DNA of 45,512 nt from an uncultured Hungatella sp. Its GTDB lineage: Bacteria; Bacillota; Clostridia; Lachnospirales; Lachnospiraceae. Below, in pieces: positions 1 to 9,992 of the stretch. Where the stretch lies: contig CATLBO010000015.1 in NCBI GenBank assembly GCA_949879025.1, forward strand, positions 1 through 45,512, written 5' to 3'. The translations under genes and the position numbers were made by a program. The notes under the pieces were generated by a model. That model saw nothing but the letters and a program-made list of their open reading frames with translations. It made no database searches and had not been told where the DNA came from. Each line of letters opens with the position of its first letter. The stretch's first letter is position 1.

Positions 1-41
1 TCTGTAAGTTAATGTGTTTGGTCATACATTAATTTTACACC

Positions 42-80
42 AACTGCCGGATACTTTCGAGGTCTGGCAGTTATTTTTTT
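42..80 (+). terminator. Rho-independent terminator of a gene upstream of the window
   Basis: A 10-bp stem (42-51 with 63-72, one G-U pair) is followed directly by a run of seven T. It would end a + strand transcript entering from the left of the window. Confidence 0.75.
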
Positions 81-86
81 GCATAG

Positions 87-125
87 AAAAGGAGCTGCGC
101 ACTAATTACTTAGTGCGACAGCCCC
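87..125 (-). terminator. Terminator of the endonuclease IV gene
   Basis: On the minus strand a long stem forms: 7 bp plus 8 bp with one bulged base, loop GTAA. Four T follow. It lies just past the nfo stop codon. Confidence 0.7.
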
Positions 126-145
126 TCTAAAATCCGGTCACAGGT

Positions 146-1003
146 TTATGGACAGGCATAAGAGCTGGCAGCGCTTTCTTCATGGCGCCGCAGCAGTTCA
201 ATCTCTTTCCCGTATCCCTCCAGTTCATTGGGGGTTTCCAGATAAAAGGGAAGGTCTTTGAGGGCAGGGTGATTTATGATGCGCACCATGGCATTAAGCC
301 CAATACAGCCTTCCCCGATTTTGGCATGGCGGTCTTTGCGGGAACCCAGAGGATTCTGGCTGTCGTTTAAATGGATGGCCTTTAGCCTGTTCAAGCCGAT
401 AACCACATCAAAACGGTTCAAAACCTCATCAAGGTGGTTTGCGATATCATAGCCTGCATCCCAGATATGACAGGTGTCAAGGCAGACGCCCATGTGGTCT
501 GACAAGTTTATTCTGTCTAAGATTTCTCTTAATTCTTCAAATTCCCGGCCGATTTCGCTGCCTTTTCCGGCCATGGTTTCCAATAGTACTGTGGTATGAA
601 ACTCAGGCTTCAGGATCTTATTAAGCATATGAGAAATATGGCTGATGCCGGTTTCCGCACCCTGGCCCACATGGCTTCCGGGATGGAAATTATAGCAGCA
701 GCCAGGAAGGTATTCCATGCGGCTTAAATCGTCTTCCATAATTTCCCCGGCCAGACTGCGCAGATGTTCATCGGCAGAAGCAGCATTAAGGACATAAGGG
801 GCATGGGCAAGGACTTTTTTTATGCCATGCTCTGCGGCATAATCCAGGAAGGAGGCAATGTCTTTATGATTTAAAGATTTGGCTTTCGTTCCACGAGGAT
901 TGCGGGTGAAAAACTGAAAGGTGCTGGCATTGATTTTTACAGCATCCCTTCCCATGGCCAGATAGCCTTTGGAAGAGGACAGATGGCAGCCAATAGTTAA
1001 CAT
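146..1003 (-). CDS. nfo: Deoxyribonuclease IV (AP endonuclease)
   Basis: This 285-residue protein matches endonuclease IV, which cuts the backbone 5' of abasic sites in base-excision repair with a three-metal centre in a TIM barrel. Family metal-ligand motifs are visible: HAP (67-69), FHPGSH (106-111), LLETMAG (about 140-146), CLDTCH (174-179), HLNDS (211-215) and DRHAKIGEG (224-232). The frame continues ten codons upstream, but ATG 1003 has an AGGAGA site 8 bases before it and begins with the family-typical MLTIGCHLS. It stands alone, divergent from the HAD phosphatase, with its own promoter and terminator. Confidence 0.95.
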   Translation of the reverse strand: MLTIGCHLSSSKGYLAMGRDAVKINASTFQFFTRNPRGTKAKSLNHKDIASFLDYAAEHGIKKVLAHAPYVLNAASADEHLRSLAGEIMEDDLSRMEYLPGCCYNFHPGSHVGQGAETGISHISHMLNKILKPEFHTTVLLETMAGKGSEIGREFEELREILDRINLSDHMGVCLDTCHIWDAGYDIANHLDEVLNRFDVVIGLNRLKAIHLNDSQNPLGSRKDRHAKIGEGCIGLNAMVRIINHPALKDLPFYLETPNELEGYGKEIELLRRHEESAASSYACP

Positions 1004-1058
1004 AATGTATCTCCTATCTGTTAAAATTCTCATTTTTTTGCGGTTTTTTCATCAGATT

Positions 1059-1087
1059 ATTGTACCATGGTTGAGAAATGGCGTCAA
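1059..1087 (-). promoter_or_regulatory. Sigma-A promoter for nfo
   Basis: Read on the minus strand: TTGACG (1087-1082), 17-bp spacer, TACAAT (1064-1059). It overlaps the opposing promoter at 1071-1099. Confidence 0.7.
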
Positions 1088-1099
1088 TTATGGTAATAT
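1071..1099 (+). promoter_or_regulatory. Sigma-A promoter for the HAD phosphatase
   Basis: TTGAGA (1071-1076), 17-bp spacer, TAATAT (1094-1099). Its -35 box lies inside the spacer of the nfo promoter on the other strand. Confidence 0.6.
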
Positions 1100-1224
1100 G
1101 GGTGTAAGAAATAGGCCGTCTTAAGGGCTTGCACCTAAGCTGATTACTGCGGTGACTAGCTTGGAGGATGCATGTAATGAGGTGCACATAAAGAAAATGA
1201 CAGGCAGTGAGGAGGGAGACGGGG

Positions 1225-1884
1225 ATGTACAAATGCTGTATTTTTGATTTGGACGGAACAGTAATCAACAGTATTTATGCATTAAACAGAACTATAAATC
1301 TGATGCTGGAAAGACTGGGGTATGCCGCTATTGATGAAGAACACACGAAGATTTTTGTTGGGGACGGCTATAAAAAATTTGTGGAGAGGGCTTTAATTTA
1401 CAGCGGAGACAGGCAGCTGTCCCATTTAGATAAGGCTCTGCAGGTCTATGAAGAAGTGTTTCCCCAAAACTGCCTGTATCGGATTAAGGCTTATGACGGC
1501 ATGAAGGATCTGCTGGAATATTTAAAAGGACAAGGCATAAAAATAGCGGTGCTTACTAACAAGGCCCATGCCCAGGCAGTGGATAATATTGAGACGGTTT
1601 ACGGAAAAGGATTTTTTGACCTGATTACAGGCGAACATCAGGGCCTGAAACGAAAGCCGGACCCTGCCGGAGCTTTGTATACAGCCACAACGCTGGGGGT
1701 TAAACCGGAGGAATGCCTGTACTTAGGGGATACTAACACGGATATGAAGACAGGAATCGCTGCGGGCATGGATACGGTGGGAGTTACGTGGGGATTTCGG
1801 GACAGGAAGGAACTGGAGGCCTATAAGCCGCAGTACATTGTGGACGATCCTAAAGAGATCAAGGGGATTTTGGAAAGCATTTAG
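1225..1884 (+). CDS. HAD-IA phosphatase, phosphoglycolate phosphatase-like
   Basis: A 219-residue HAD-superfamily hydrolase. Motif I DLDGT is at 8-12, with both catalytic aspartates. The motif II region VLTNKA, motif III lysine in KRKPDP and motif IV LGDTNTD follow in order. The helical cap between motifs I and II is of the type seen in Gph/PpaX-like enzymes. The exact substrate (2-phosphoglycolate, pyrophosphate or another small phosphate ester) cannot be read from sequence. A GTG at 1207 is in frame, but ATG 1225 has AGGAGG 9 bases before it and is preferred. Confidence 0.85.
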   Translation: MYKCCIFDLDGTVINSIYALNRTINLMLERLGYAAIDEEHTKIFVGDGYKKFVERALIYSGDRQLSHLDKALQVYEEVFPQNCLYRIKAYDGMKDLLEYLKGQGIKIAVLTNKAHAQAVDNIETVYGKGFFDLITGEHQGLKRKPDPAGALYTATTLGVKPEECLYLGDTNTDMKTGIAAGMDTVGVTWGFRDRKELEAYKPQYIVDDPKEIKGILESI

Positions 1885-2017
1885 CTTCTCAAACCGTGAA
1901 AGATGTGGTAATATGTTGACAGTTTAGGGACTTTAGGTAAGCGGGACTGCCCAGCAGGATATCCACATAGTACTGGCTGCCAGGCAGCAAGAATTACCAA
2001 TGACAGAGGGAAACTTT

Positions 2018-3424
2018 ATGAAGACGAAACTGAGCCTGTTTTTAATCTGCGTGGCGCTGACAAGCGGATGCAGCCGATACCAGCCAAAGGAGGAGCCGGC
2101 AACGGTTCCTCCGCCGGTGGTAGTGACCAGAGGACAGGAAGAAGCGGAAACAAAAGAAACCGGAGATGGGAAACCCAAAATAGAGATTGAAGTGACTACG
2201 GAGAGGCCTAAATCCCGGCGATCGCCGGTAAAGGTAAAAGGAGTCTATATTTCCGCCTATGTGGCAGGAACCCAGGCCTTGATGGATGAGATTATCCGTC
2301 AGATTGACCAGACGGAGATCAACGCAGTGGTTATTGATGTAAAGGATGATAACGGCAGAATCACATTTTCCATGGATACTCCCATGATCAGCGAAATAGG
2401 GGCTGTACAGAAGTTTATTCCTGATATTGAAGGGTTAATAAAGACCTTAAAGGAGCATAATATCTATACCATTGCCCGGGTAGTAGCTTTCAGAGATCCG
2501 TATCTGCCGGAGAAGAAGCCGGAGCTGGCCCTTAAACTGGCGGACGGAAGCATTTATCGGGACAGCAAAGGGCTGGCCTGGGTGAATCCTTACAAGCAGG
2601 AAATCTGGGACTATCTGGTGGAAGTGGGCATCGGAGCCCACCAGGCAGGCTTTGACGAGGTGCAGTTTGACTATATTCGGTTTTCTACGGAAAAAGGCGT
2701 TAATAATGTAGTCTATGATGAGGCTGACATGAAGGGGCGCAGCAGAACAGACATTATTACGGAATTTATTGACTATGCCCACGATAAACTGGAAGAGGAA
2801 GGAGTCTATGTGGCAGCGGACGTGTTTGGAGCCATTATTGAAAGCGGGGTGGATTCAGATGCGGTGGGGCAGTCTTATGGGGATATGGCGAATCATCTGG
2901 ACTATATCTGCCCAATGATTTATCCTTCCCATTACGGCGACGGCAATTTCGGCATTGAACATCCGGATATGGAGCCCTACAACACCATCCTTGCTGCTCT
3001 GAAGGGTTCCCGGGAGGTGCTTGACAGCCACAGGGAGCAGGATTCTTCCCAGGCTGCCGTGCGGCCGTGGCTTCAGGATTTTACCGCTTCTTATTTAAGC
3101 CACCATATTAAGTACGGGGATGAGCAGGTCCGGCAGCAGATTCAGGCGGTTTATGATGCAGGGTATGACGAATGGATGCTTTGGAGCGCTGCCTGCCGCT
3201 ATCACTGGGGAGGCTTAAAGAGTGCCCAGGAGGCAGCTCAGGAACAGCAGCAGATACAGCAGTCCAGGGCGGCCATAAAAACAGAGGAAGCCCAGAGCCA
3301 GCAGGAGGGAACAGAGGATACGCAGCCGGGTACTCCTGTAGGCGCTTTGCGCAGGGACAGATACTTTTTGAAGAAAAGCGCCTTTGAGGCAGGCAGTATG
3401 CTTCGAAGGAAGAAAGCGGCATAA
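2018..3424 (+). CDS. Lipoprotein with DUF4015 glycosidase-like barrel
   Basis: A 468-residue exported protein. The N-terminus is a lipoprotein signal (MKTKLSLFLI, lipobox LTSGC), so it should be lipid-anchored outside the membrane. A Pro/Glu/Lys-rich linker of about 60 residues follows. The barrel resembles the putative glycosyl hydrolase family DUF4015: the KGVYISAYVAG opening, VIDVKDDNG, FDEVQFDYIRF and ICPMIYPSHY are typical of it. The last 60 residues or so are a low-complexity Gln/Glu/Ala tail. A likely cell-wall or surface polysaccharide role is inference; no substrate is known. ATG 2018 is chosen over 2000 because of AGAGGG 7 bases before it. Confidence 0.85.
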   Translation: MKTKLSLFLICVALTSGCSRYQPKEEPATVPPPVVVTRGQEEAETKETGDGKPKIEIEVTTERPKSRRSPVKVKGVYISAYVAGTQALMDEIIRQIDQTEINAVVIDVKDDNGRITFSMDTPMISEIGAVQKFIPDIEGLIKTLKEHNIYTIARVVAFRDPYLPEKKPELALKLADGSIYRDSKGLAWVNPYKQEIWDYLVEVGIGAHQAGFDEVQFDYIRFSTEKGVNNVVYDEADMKGRSRTDIITEFIDYAHDKLEEEGVYVAADVFGAIIESGVDSDAVGQSYGDMANHLDYICPMIYPSHYGDGNFGIEHPDMEPYNTILAALKGSREVLDSHREQDSSQAAVRPWLQDFTASYLSHHIKYGDEQVRQQIQAVYDAGYDEWMLWSAACRYHWGGLKSAQEAAQEQQQIQQSRAAIKTEEAQSQQEGTEDTQPGTPVGALRRDRYFLKKSAFEAGSMLRRKKAA

Positions 3425-3496
3425 GCTGTAAGGTGGGCAGTCAATGTGAGAGAAATGTTTCCAGGTTTTTAGGCTGGAGGAAATGAGGGGGAAGAT

Positions 3497-4048
3497 ATGG
3501 AGCAGACGCCAAAGCCTGGGGAAATCTACCGGCATTTTAAAAATAAACTGTATCAGGTAATAGCTGTGGCCTGCCACACGGAGACAGGCGAAGAGCTGGT
3601 TGTGTACCAGGCTCTTTACGGAACCTACGGAGTTTATGCCCGCCCTCTTGCCATGTTTATAGGAAAGGTGGACAGGGAGAAATATCCGGATGCAAGGCAG
3701 ATGTACAGATTTGAAAAGGTGGATATTTCGGAACTGACAGAACACTCTCCGGAACAGACCAGGGAGGAAGGAAATGCTTCTTCAGAGATGCTGATTTTCA
3801 GGGAGCAAGAAGCAGATCAGGGACAGAAGCCGAATCCTTTGATCTTGTCATTTGTGGATACAAAGGACTTTGACGTAAAACTGGAGATTTTGTCAGCCAT
3901 GGAGGACAGGGCAGGGCAGGAGGATATGGATCTGCTGTGTGAATCCTTGGATTTGCCTAAAGGAACAGGAGACACAAAAGAGCAGATCCGCCTGGTGAGA
4001 CAATATTTGGAGATGCGTAAAAAATTTGACAATAAGAGGCTCCGCTGA
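3497..4048 (+). CDS. DUF1653 domain protein
   Basis: The first 75 residues or so match DUF1653: it opens PKPGEIYRHFKNKLYQV, has VVYQALYG and ends in the MYRFEKV region. This small beta domain has no firm function. A further 100 residues follow, with a short acidic linker and a helical tail (from about 115) that I do not recognise and that is longer than the minimal family. The gene lies between the lipoprotein and uvrC, 47 bases before the latter, and is probably cotranscribed. The start follows a GGGGGAAG site. Confidence 0.8.
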   Translation: MEQTPKPGEIYRHFKNKLYQVIAVACHTETGEELVVYQALYGTYGVYARPLAMFIGKVDREKYPDARQMYRFEKVDISELTEHSPEQTREEGNASSEMLIFREQEADQGQKPNPLILSFVDTKDFDVKLEILSAMEDRAGQEDMDLLCESLDLPKGTGDTKEQIRLVRQYLEMRKKFDNKRLR

Positions 4049-4095
4049 CGGGGCAATGACGGAAAAACCAGGAACAGGAAAAGGGGAGAGGCGCC

Positions 4096-5967
4096 ATGGA
4101 CCAGGAACCTTCGTTTAATATTGTGGAAGAATTGAAAAAGCTGCCGGGTCAGCCGGGAGTTTACATTATGCATGATGCCAGGGACGAGATTATCTATGTG
4201 GGCAAGGCTGTGAGCCTGAAAAACCGGGTAAGGCAGTATTTCCAGAGCAGCAGGGGAAAAACAGCGAAGATTGAGCAGATGGTTTCCAAAATTGCCAGGT
4301 TTGAGTATATTATTACCGACTCGGAACTGGAAGCCCTGGTGCTGGAGTGCAACCTTATTAAGGAACATCAGCCAAGGTATAATACCATGCTGAAGGATGA
4401 CAAAGCCTATCCTTACATTAAGGTTACCGTGTCTGAGGATTTTCCCAGGATTATGATGTCCAGGACTATGAAAAAGGACAAAAACAAATATTTTGGGCCT
4501 TACACCAGCGTGGGAGCAGTTAATGACACTGTAGATCTGATTCATAAGCTGTACCAGATCCGTACCTGCAGCCGAACCCTTCCAAAGGACATGGGAAAGC
4601 AGCGGCCCTGCCTTAATTATCATATTAAACAGTGCGCCGGCCCCTGTCAGGGGTATATTAGTAAAGAAGATTACGCAAAATCAATAACAGAGGCTCTGGA
4701 GTTTTTAAACGGGCGTTATGGTAAGCTTTTGAAAATGTTGGAGCAGAAGATGACAGAGGCTTCAGAGCGGATGGATTTTGAGAAAGCTATTGAATACCGG
4801 GAACTGCTTGGCAGTGTAAAGAAAGTGGCTCAGAAACAGAAAATTACCAGCAGCAGTATGGAGGACCGGGACATCATTGCCATGGCAAAGGACGAAACAG
4901 ATGCAGTGGTGCAGGTCTTTTTTGTGCGTGAGGGAAAAATTATCGGCCGTGATCATTTCCATGTGACAGTAGGTGCAGAGGAGGATGACAAGCAGATCCT
5001 TACCAGCTTTGTGAAACAGTTTTATTCTGGAACTCCGTTCGTGCCCAGAGAGCTGTGGATGCAGACAGAGCCAGAGGACAGCCAGGTAATTGTCAAATGG
5101 CTGGCAGCTAAGCGGGGACAGAAGGTAAAGATTGTAGTGCCTCAGAAGGGACAGAAAGAGCGGCTGGTGGAGCTGGCGGAGAAAAATGCCGCATTGGTTC
5201 TTTCCCAGGATAAGGAAAAGATTAAGCGGGAAGAATTAAGAACCATTGGAGCCATGAACCAGATAGGAAGCTTAATTGGGCTGGAACATATAAGGCGGGT
5301 GGAAGCCTATGATATTTCTAACACCAGCGGCCTGGAATCGGTAGGTTCCATGATTGTTTATGAGGACGGAAAGCCAAAACGCAGCGATTACCGGAAGTTT
5401 AAGATTCAGACTGTTAAAGGGCCCAATGACTATGCCTCCATGAAAGAGGTGCTGACAAGACGGTTTACCCATGGCATGAAGGAAGCTGAGGAACTGAAAA
5501 AAGGCGGCATGGATAAAGAAATGGGAAGTTTTACCAGATTTCCGGATCTGCTGATGATGGATGGAGGCAGGGGACAGGTAAACATTGCACTGGAGGTTCT
5601 TGGGGAGCTGGGGCTGGAGATTCCGGTTTGCGGCATGGTAAAAGATGACAGCCACCGCACCAGGGGATTGTACTATAACAATGTGGAAGTCCCTATTGAC
5701 AGACATTCGGAAGGGTTCCGGCTTATTACCAGGATTCAGGACGAAGCACACAGATTTGCCATTGAGTATCACAGAAGCCTTAGGGGAAAAGGACAGGTAA
5801 AATCAATTTTAGACGATATTCCGGATATTGGCCCCACAAGGCGTAAGGCACTGATGAGACAGTTTAAATCTTTGGAGGCAGTTAAAGAGGCCACGCTGGA
5901 ACAGCTGATGGAAACGCCGGGAATGAACCGGAAGTCAGCGGAAAGCGTATACCGCTTTTTTCGGTGA
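4096..5967 (+). CDS. uvrC: UvrABC excinuclease subunit C
   Basis: This 623-residue protein has the full UvrC layout. An N-terminal GIY-YIG nuclease (GVYIMHD, IIYVGKA, residues 15-95) makes the 3' cut. Next are a cysteine-bearing segment, a UVR motif (about 205-240) for UvrB contact, and an RNase H-like nuclease ([21 protein letters not shown]) for the 5' cut. Tandem helix-hairpin-helix motifs ([24 protein letters not shown]) close the protein. Length is normal for the family. It acts in nucleotide-excision repair with UvrA and UvrB, which are not in the window. hprK follows 64 bases later. Confidence 0.97.
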   Translation: MDQEPSFNIVEELKKLPGQPGVYIMHDARDEIIYVGKAVSLKNRVRQYFQSSRGKTAKIEQMVSKIARFEYIITDSELEALVLECNLIKEHQPRYNTMLKDDKAYPYIKVTVSEDFPRIMMSRTMKKDKNKYFGPYTSVGAVNDTVDLIHKLYQIRTCSRTLPKDMGKQRPCLNYHIKQCAGPCQGYISKEDYAKSITEALEFLNGRYGKLLKMLEQKMTEASERMDFEKAIEYRELLGSVKKVAQKQKITSSSMEDRDIIAMAKDETDAVVQVFFVREGKIIGRDHFHVTVGAEEDDKQILTSFVKQFYSGTPFVPRELWMQTEPEDSQVIVKWLAAKRGQKVKIVVPQKGQKERLVELAEKNAALVLSQDKEKIKREELRTIGAMNQIGSLIGLEHIRRVEAYDISNTSGLESVGSMIVYEDGKPKRSDYRKFKIQTVKGPNDYASMKEVLTRRFTHGMKEAEELKKGGMDKEMGSFTRFPDLLMMDGGRGQVNIALEVLGELGLEIPVCGMVKDDSHRTRGLYYNNVEVPIDRHSEGFRLITRIQDEAHRFAIEYHRSLRGKGQVKSILDDIPDIGPTRRKALMRQFKSLEAVKEATLEQLMETPGMNRKSAESVYRFFR

Positions 5968-6031
5968 CAGACAAATGATATAGGGTGGATAGCCGCAGCA
6001 GGCAGAGAATTGGAAAAGGAGAAGGAAAATT

Positions 6032-6964
6032 ATGTATGGAGTAACCATTGCGGAACTGATAGAAAAAATGAAACTGAAGAATATGACTCCTGAAATTGAC
6101 GCAGAGAAGGCAGTACTTACCCATCCGGATGTGAATCGTCCTGCCTTGCAGCTGGCTGGCTTTTTCGACCATTTTGACAAGGACAGAGTGCAGATCATCG
6201 GTTTTGTGGAACAGGAGTATCTGAGACAGATGGAACCGGAGAGGAAAAAGGAGATGTATGACCGGCTCCTGGCGGAGCATATTCCATGCCTGATTTTCAG
6301 CCGCGGGTTTGTGCCGGAGGAAGATCTTCTGGCCATGTGCAATTACTATGACGTTCCGTGTCTGGTGTCAGAACAAAGCACCTCGGCGCTGATGGCAGAG
6401 GTGATTCGCTGGCTGAATGTGAAGCTGGCACCCTGCATAAGCATTCATGGGGTCTTGGTGGATGTTTTTGGCGAGGGCGTACTGATTATGGGGGAGAGCG
6501 GCATCGGCAAAAGCGAGGCGGCTCTGGAACTGATTAAACGGGGCCACCGCCTTGTGACGGATGACGTGGTACAGATTCAGAAAGTAAGCGACGATACGCT
6601 GGTGGGATCGGCGCCGGACATTACCAAGCATTTTATTGAGCTGCGAGGCATAGGAATTATTGATGTCAGAAGCCTTTACGGCGTGGAGAGCATTAAGGAA
6701 ACCCAGGCCATTGACATGGTGATAAAGCTGGAGGAGTGGAACCGTGATAAAGAGTATGACAGACTGGGGCTGGAAAACCAGTACACGGAATTTCTGGGCA
6801 ATCAGGTAGTGTGCCACGCCATTCCCATGCGTCCCGGAAGAAACGTGGCCATTATCGTGGAAACGGCTGCCATTAACTACAGGCAGAAGAAGATGGGGTA
6901 CAATGCGGCGAAAGAGCTGTATAACCGGGTGCAGGCTAATCTGGCAAAACCAAAGATGCAGTAA
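6032..6964 (+). CDS. hprK: HPr kinase/phosphorylase
   Basis: A 310-residue bifunctional enzyme that phosphorylates and dephosphorylates HPr on Ser46 and so controls carbon catabolite repression through CcpA. The P-loop GESGIGKSE lies near residue 152. The HprK signature LRGIGIIDVRSLYG follows at about 205. The N-terminal domain (1-130) is of normal size. An AAGGAGAAGG site precedes ATG 6032. A Crh-like target protein lies 3 kb downstream in the same gene run, so kinase and substrate are linked here. Confidence 0.97.
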   Translation: MYGVTIAELIEKMKLKNMTPEIDAEKAVLTHPDVNRPALQLAGFFDHFDKDRVQIIGFVEQEYLRQMEPERKKEMYDRLLAEHIPCLIFSRGFVPEEDLLAMCNYYDVPCLVSEQSTSALMAEVIRWLNVKLAPCISIHGVLVDVFGEGVLIMGESGIGKSEAALELIKRGHRLVTDDVVQIQKVSDDTLVGSAPDITKHFIELRGIGIIDVRSLYGVESIKETQAIDMVIKLEEWNRDKEYDRLGLENQYTEFLGNQVVCHAIPMRPGRNVAIIVETAAINYRQKKMGYNAAKELYNRVQANLAKPKMQ

Positions 6965-7075
6965 TATGGCAGAAAGGTTCCAGGAAAGGCCGGATCTTCT
7001 TCAGGCAGGCATATGCTCTGGCTGCAAAAGCCGGCGGGACAGGGAACTTTGGAAGCGGGAAATCAGGAGGCAGGG

Positions 7076-7987
7076 ATGAACGACTTTTATGAGAGAATGC
7101 AAAGGATTTTGACAGAGGATTCTTTAAAGACAGAGGAACCTATGAGAAACCATACCACATTCCGCATCGGAGGGCCGGCAAGATACTTTGCAGCACCAAA
7201 GACAGAGGCCCAGTTCATAGAGGCAGTGAGGCTCTGCAGGACAGAAAAGGTGCCTTTTTATGTTATAGGCAACGGCAGCAATCTTCTGGTAAATGATAAA
7301 GGATATGAAGGGGTAATTCTGTCCACGGAATGCCTGGCAGCATGTACGGTAACCGAAGAGACTGAACAGGGAGGAATGGTTACTGCTTCTGCAGGAATCC
7401 GTCTTTCCAGCCTGGCCAAGGCGGCTGCTCAAAAGAGCCTGACAGGCCTTGAGTTTGCTGCAGGAATTCCGGGAACCCTGGGAGGAGCACTGGTAATGAA
7501 TGCCGGGGCTTATGGTTCCGAGATAAAGGACATACTTTGCTGGGTGCGGGTTCTGGACAGGGATGGCAGTGTCAGGCGGATAGCTGCAGAAAAGATGCAG
7601 TTAGGGTATCGTACAAGCTGTATTCCGGGAAAGGAATATGTGGTTCTGGAGGCAGGACTTCGGCTTTTGGGCGGACAGTACGAGGAAATCTGCAGAAAGA
7701 TGGAGGAGCTTGCCAGGAGACGGCAGGAAAAACAGCCTTTGGAATATCCCAGTGCAGGCAGTACATTTAAAAGGCCGGAGGGCTATTTTGCCGGAAAGCT
7801 TATTGAAGAGGCAGGGCTTCGGGGATTCTGCATCGGGGATGCCCAAGTGTCGGAAAAGCACTGCGGCTTTGTGGTGAACCGGGGAAAAGCAACGGCATCC
7901 GATGTAATTAAACTATGTGACCAGGTGGCGGGCCGGGTAAAGGAGCTGTTTGGTGTGGACTTGGAACTGGAAGTGAAACGGCTGTAG
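7076..7987 (+). CDS. murB: UDP-N-acetylenolpyruvoylglucosamine reductase
   Basis: A 303-residue FAD enzyme that reduces UDP-GlcNAc-enolpyruvate to UDP-MurNAc in peptidoglycan synthesis. The FAD-binding part shows IGNGSNLLVND and GIPGTLGGALVMNAGAYG. The catalytic serine motif YPSAGSTFKRP and then AGKLIEEAGLRG place it in the type II class. The frame is open from 7013, but AGGAGG at 7065-7070 fixes ATG 7076. rapZ follows after 92 bases. Confidence 0.96.
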   Translation: MNDFYERMQRILTEDSLKTEEPMRNHTTFRIGGPARYFAAPKTEAQFIEAVRLCRTEKVPFYVIGNGSNLLVNDKGYEGVILSTECLAACTVTEETEQGGMVTASAGIRLSSLAKAAAQKSLTGLEFAAGIPGTLGGALVMNAGAYGSEIKDILCWVRVLDRDGSVRRIAAEKMQLGYRTSCIPGKEYVVLEAGLRLLGGQYEEICRKMEELARRRQEKQPLEYPSAGSTFKRPEGYFAGKLIEEAGLRGFCIGDAQVSEKHCGFVVNRGKATASDVIKLCDQVAGRVKELFGVDLELEVKRL

Positions 7988-8079
7988 GCGAATGGACTTT
8001 TTTGAAGATGCAGCCCATGATATGGAACAGGAAGGGCGGCGGGAATACAGACCGCAGAAAGGGAAGGAGTAAAGGCACT

Positions 8080-8955
8080 ATGAGGCTGGTGATTGTGACG
8101 GGAATGTCAGGTGCAGGCAAGACCGTGGCACTGAAAATGCTGGAGGATATAGGGTATTACTGTGTGGATAACCTGCCGATTGCCCTGATGGAAAAGTTTG
8201 CACATCTGGTTTTGGACAGTCATGGGCTAAATAGTCATGCGGCTTTAGGGATCGATATCCGAAGCGGTGAGGAATTGTCTATGCTGGACGGAATTCTCGA
8301 TTCCTGGAAAACGGAATCTGTGCCGTATGAGATTCTGTTTTTGGATGCAGGGGATCAGGTACTTATTAAGAGATACAAGGAAACCAGGCGCAGCCATCCG
8401 CTGTCAGGAAGCGGCAGAGTGGATCAGGGGATTCGGAGAGAGAGGGAGAAGCTGGCTTTTCTGAAGAAGAAGGCTGACATTATTATTGATACCAGCAAAC
8501 TTCTGACAAAGGAGCTGCGGCAGGAGCTGGAGAAGATTTTTATGGAGGATCAGACTTACGGCAATTTGTTTGTTACGGTTCTGTCCTTTGGATTTAAATA
8601 TGGAATTCCTTCCGATGCAGATCTGGTATTTGATGTGAGATTTCTTCCTAACCCTTTTTATGTGGAGGAGCTTCGGGTGAAAACTGGTGAAGAAAAGGAA
8701 GTTCAGGATTATGTGATGCAGGGAGGGACAGCAGAAGAGTTTTTAAAGAAACTTTATGACATGGTGGATTTTCTGATGCCCAACTATATTCTGGAAGGAA
8801 AGAACCAACTGGTTATTGCCATAGGCTGTACCGGGGGAAAACACAGATCCGTAACCATTGCAAATGCCCTGTATGGGTATTTGGCAGGGCAGCAGAAGCT
8901 GGGCGTAAAGATTGAGCACCGGGATATTGAGAACGACAGTAAGAGGAAGAAGTAG
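8080..8955 (+). CDS. rapZ: RapZ/YvcJ family nucleotide-binding protein
   Basis: A 291-residue protein with a P-loop (GMSGAGKT, residues 8-15) that binds GTP/ATP. The C-terminal half holds the family block LPNPFYVEELR and the IGCTGGKHRSVTIAN motif. In E. coli RapZ is an RNase E adapter for GlmZ. In Firmicutes the role of YvcJ is less clear (competence and nucleotide signalling have been suggested). An AAGGAG site 9 bases upstream fixes ATG 8080 rather than the open frame at 8002. It is 14 bases from whiA, so the two are cotranscribed. Confidence 0.93.
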   Translation: MRLVIVTGMSGAGKTVALKMLEDIGYYCVDNLPIALMEKFAHLVLDSHGLNSHAALGIDIRSGEELSMLDGILDSWKTESVPYEILFLDAGDQVLIKRYKETRRSHPLSGSGRVDQGIRREREKLAFLKKKADIIIDTSKLLTKELRQELEKIFMEDQTYGNLFVTVLSFGFKYGIPSDADLVFDVRFLPNPFYVEELRVKTGEEKEVQDYVMQGGTAEEFLKKLYDMVDFLMPNYILEGKNQLVIAIGCTGGKHRSVTIANALYGYLAGQQKLGVKIEHRDIENDSKRKK

Positions 8956-8969
8956 AGGAGAAGGATGCC

Positions 8970-9992
8970 ATGTCATTTTCTTCCAGGGTGAAAGAAGAGC
9001 TGTCCAGGCAGCTAAGTCCTGCCAGACACTGCCAAATAGCGGAAACTGCGGCAATTATCAGCCTGTGCGGTAAGATCGAAATTGATGAGGAAGACTGCCT
9101 GTGTATTAAAATCAGTACAGAAAATGCGGCTGTTGCAAGAAAGTACTTTACATTATTGAAAAAAACATTTAATATAAGTACGGATATTGTTATCCGCCGC
9201 AATGCTTATCTGAACAAAAAACGCTCTTTTCAGGTGTCAGTTACTGAGGATTCAGATGCCAGGAGGGTTCTTCTTGCTGCAAAGCTTTTAGATGAATATG
9301 GAGAGATAGGTGAAAACTTGTCTGTAGTAGGGAATCTGGTTGTGCAGAATCCATGCTGCAGAAGGGCGTTTTTGAGAGGCGCATTTTTAGCGGCAGGCTC
9401 TATAAGCGATCCGGAGAAGTTCTATCATTATGAGATTGCATGTACCGCTCAGGCCAAAGCAAAACAGCTTCAGGATATTATAGCAGCCTTTGGAATGGAT
9501 GCCAGAATTGTGCAGAGAAAAAAATACTTTGTGGTTTATGTCAAAGAGGGCAGCCAGATAGTCAACCTTTTAAATGTGATGGAGGCTCCCATAGCCCTTA
9601 TGGAACTGGAAAACATTCGTATCCTGAAGGAGATGCGGGGCAGCGTCAACAGGCAGGTAAACTGTGAGACAGCCAATATTAACAAGACAGTTCTGGCTGC
9701 TGTAAAACAGGTGGAGGATATTATCTGCATAAAGGATATGATTGGACTGGAGCAGCTTCCCAAGGGGCTTTGCGAAATAGCAATGCTTCGCCTGGAACGC
9801 CCGGAGGCATCCCTTAAGGAACTGGGAGAGGCATTGAACCCCACTGTAGGAAAATCAGGAGTGAACCATCGGCTCAGAAAGCTGAGTATCCTGGCAGAGG
9901 AACTGCGGGAGAAAGGCAGGGCGTCCAATGGCCTGCCGGCCGTTCAAAGGAATGAGGAGGAGAATTATGATAAGAAGAACAATTACGATTGA
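8970..9992 (+). CDS. whiA: WhiA DNA-binding protein
   Basis: A 340-residue WhiA/YvcL protein. The N-terminal two thirds form the LAGLIDADG-like fold (FLRGAFLAAGSISDPEKFYH is characteristic). The C-terminal helix-turn-helix is at about 245-320 (LKELGEALNPTVGKSGVNHR). In actinomycetes it drives sporulation septation; in Bacillus it affects cell division and chromosome segregation. It is somewhat longer than usual at the C-terminus, with a charged tail. The last 26 bases overlap the start of the Crh-like gene, implying translational coupling. Confidence 0.95.
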   Translation: MSFSSRVKEELSRQLSPARHCQIAETAAIISLCGKIEIDEEDCLCIKISTENAAVARKYFTLLKKTFNISTDIVIRRNAYLNKKRSFQVSVTEDSDARRVLLAAKLLDEYGEIGENLSVVGNLVVQNPCCRRAFLRGAFLAAGSISDPEKFYHYEIACTAQAKAKQLQDIIAAFGMDARIVQRKKYFVVYVKEGSQIVNLLNVMEAPIALMELENIRILKEMRGSVNRQVNCETANINKTVLAAVKQVEDIICIKDMIGLEQLPKGLCEIAMLRLERPEASLKELGEALNPTVGKSGVNHRLRKLSILAEELREKGRASNGLPAVQRNEEENYDKKNNYD

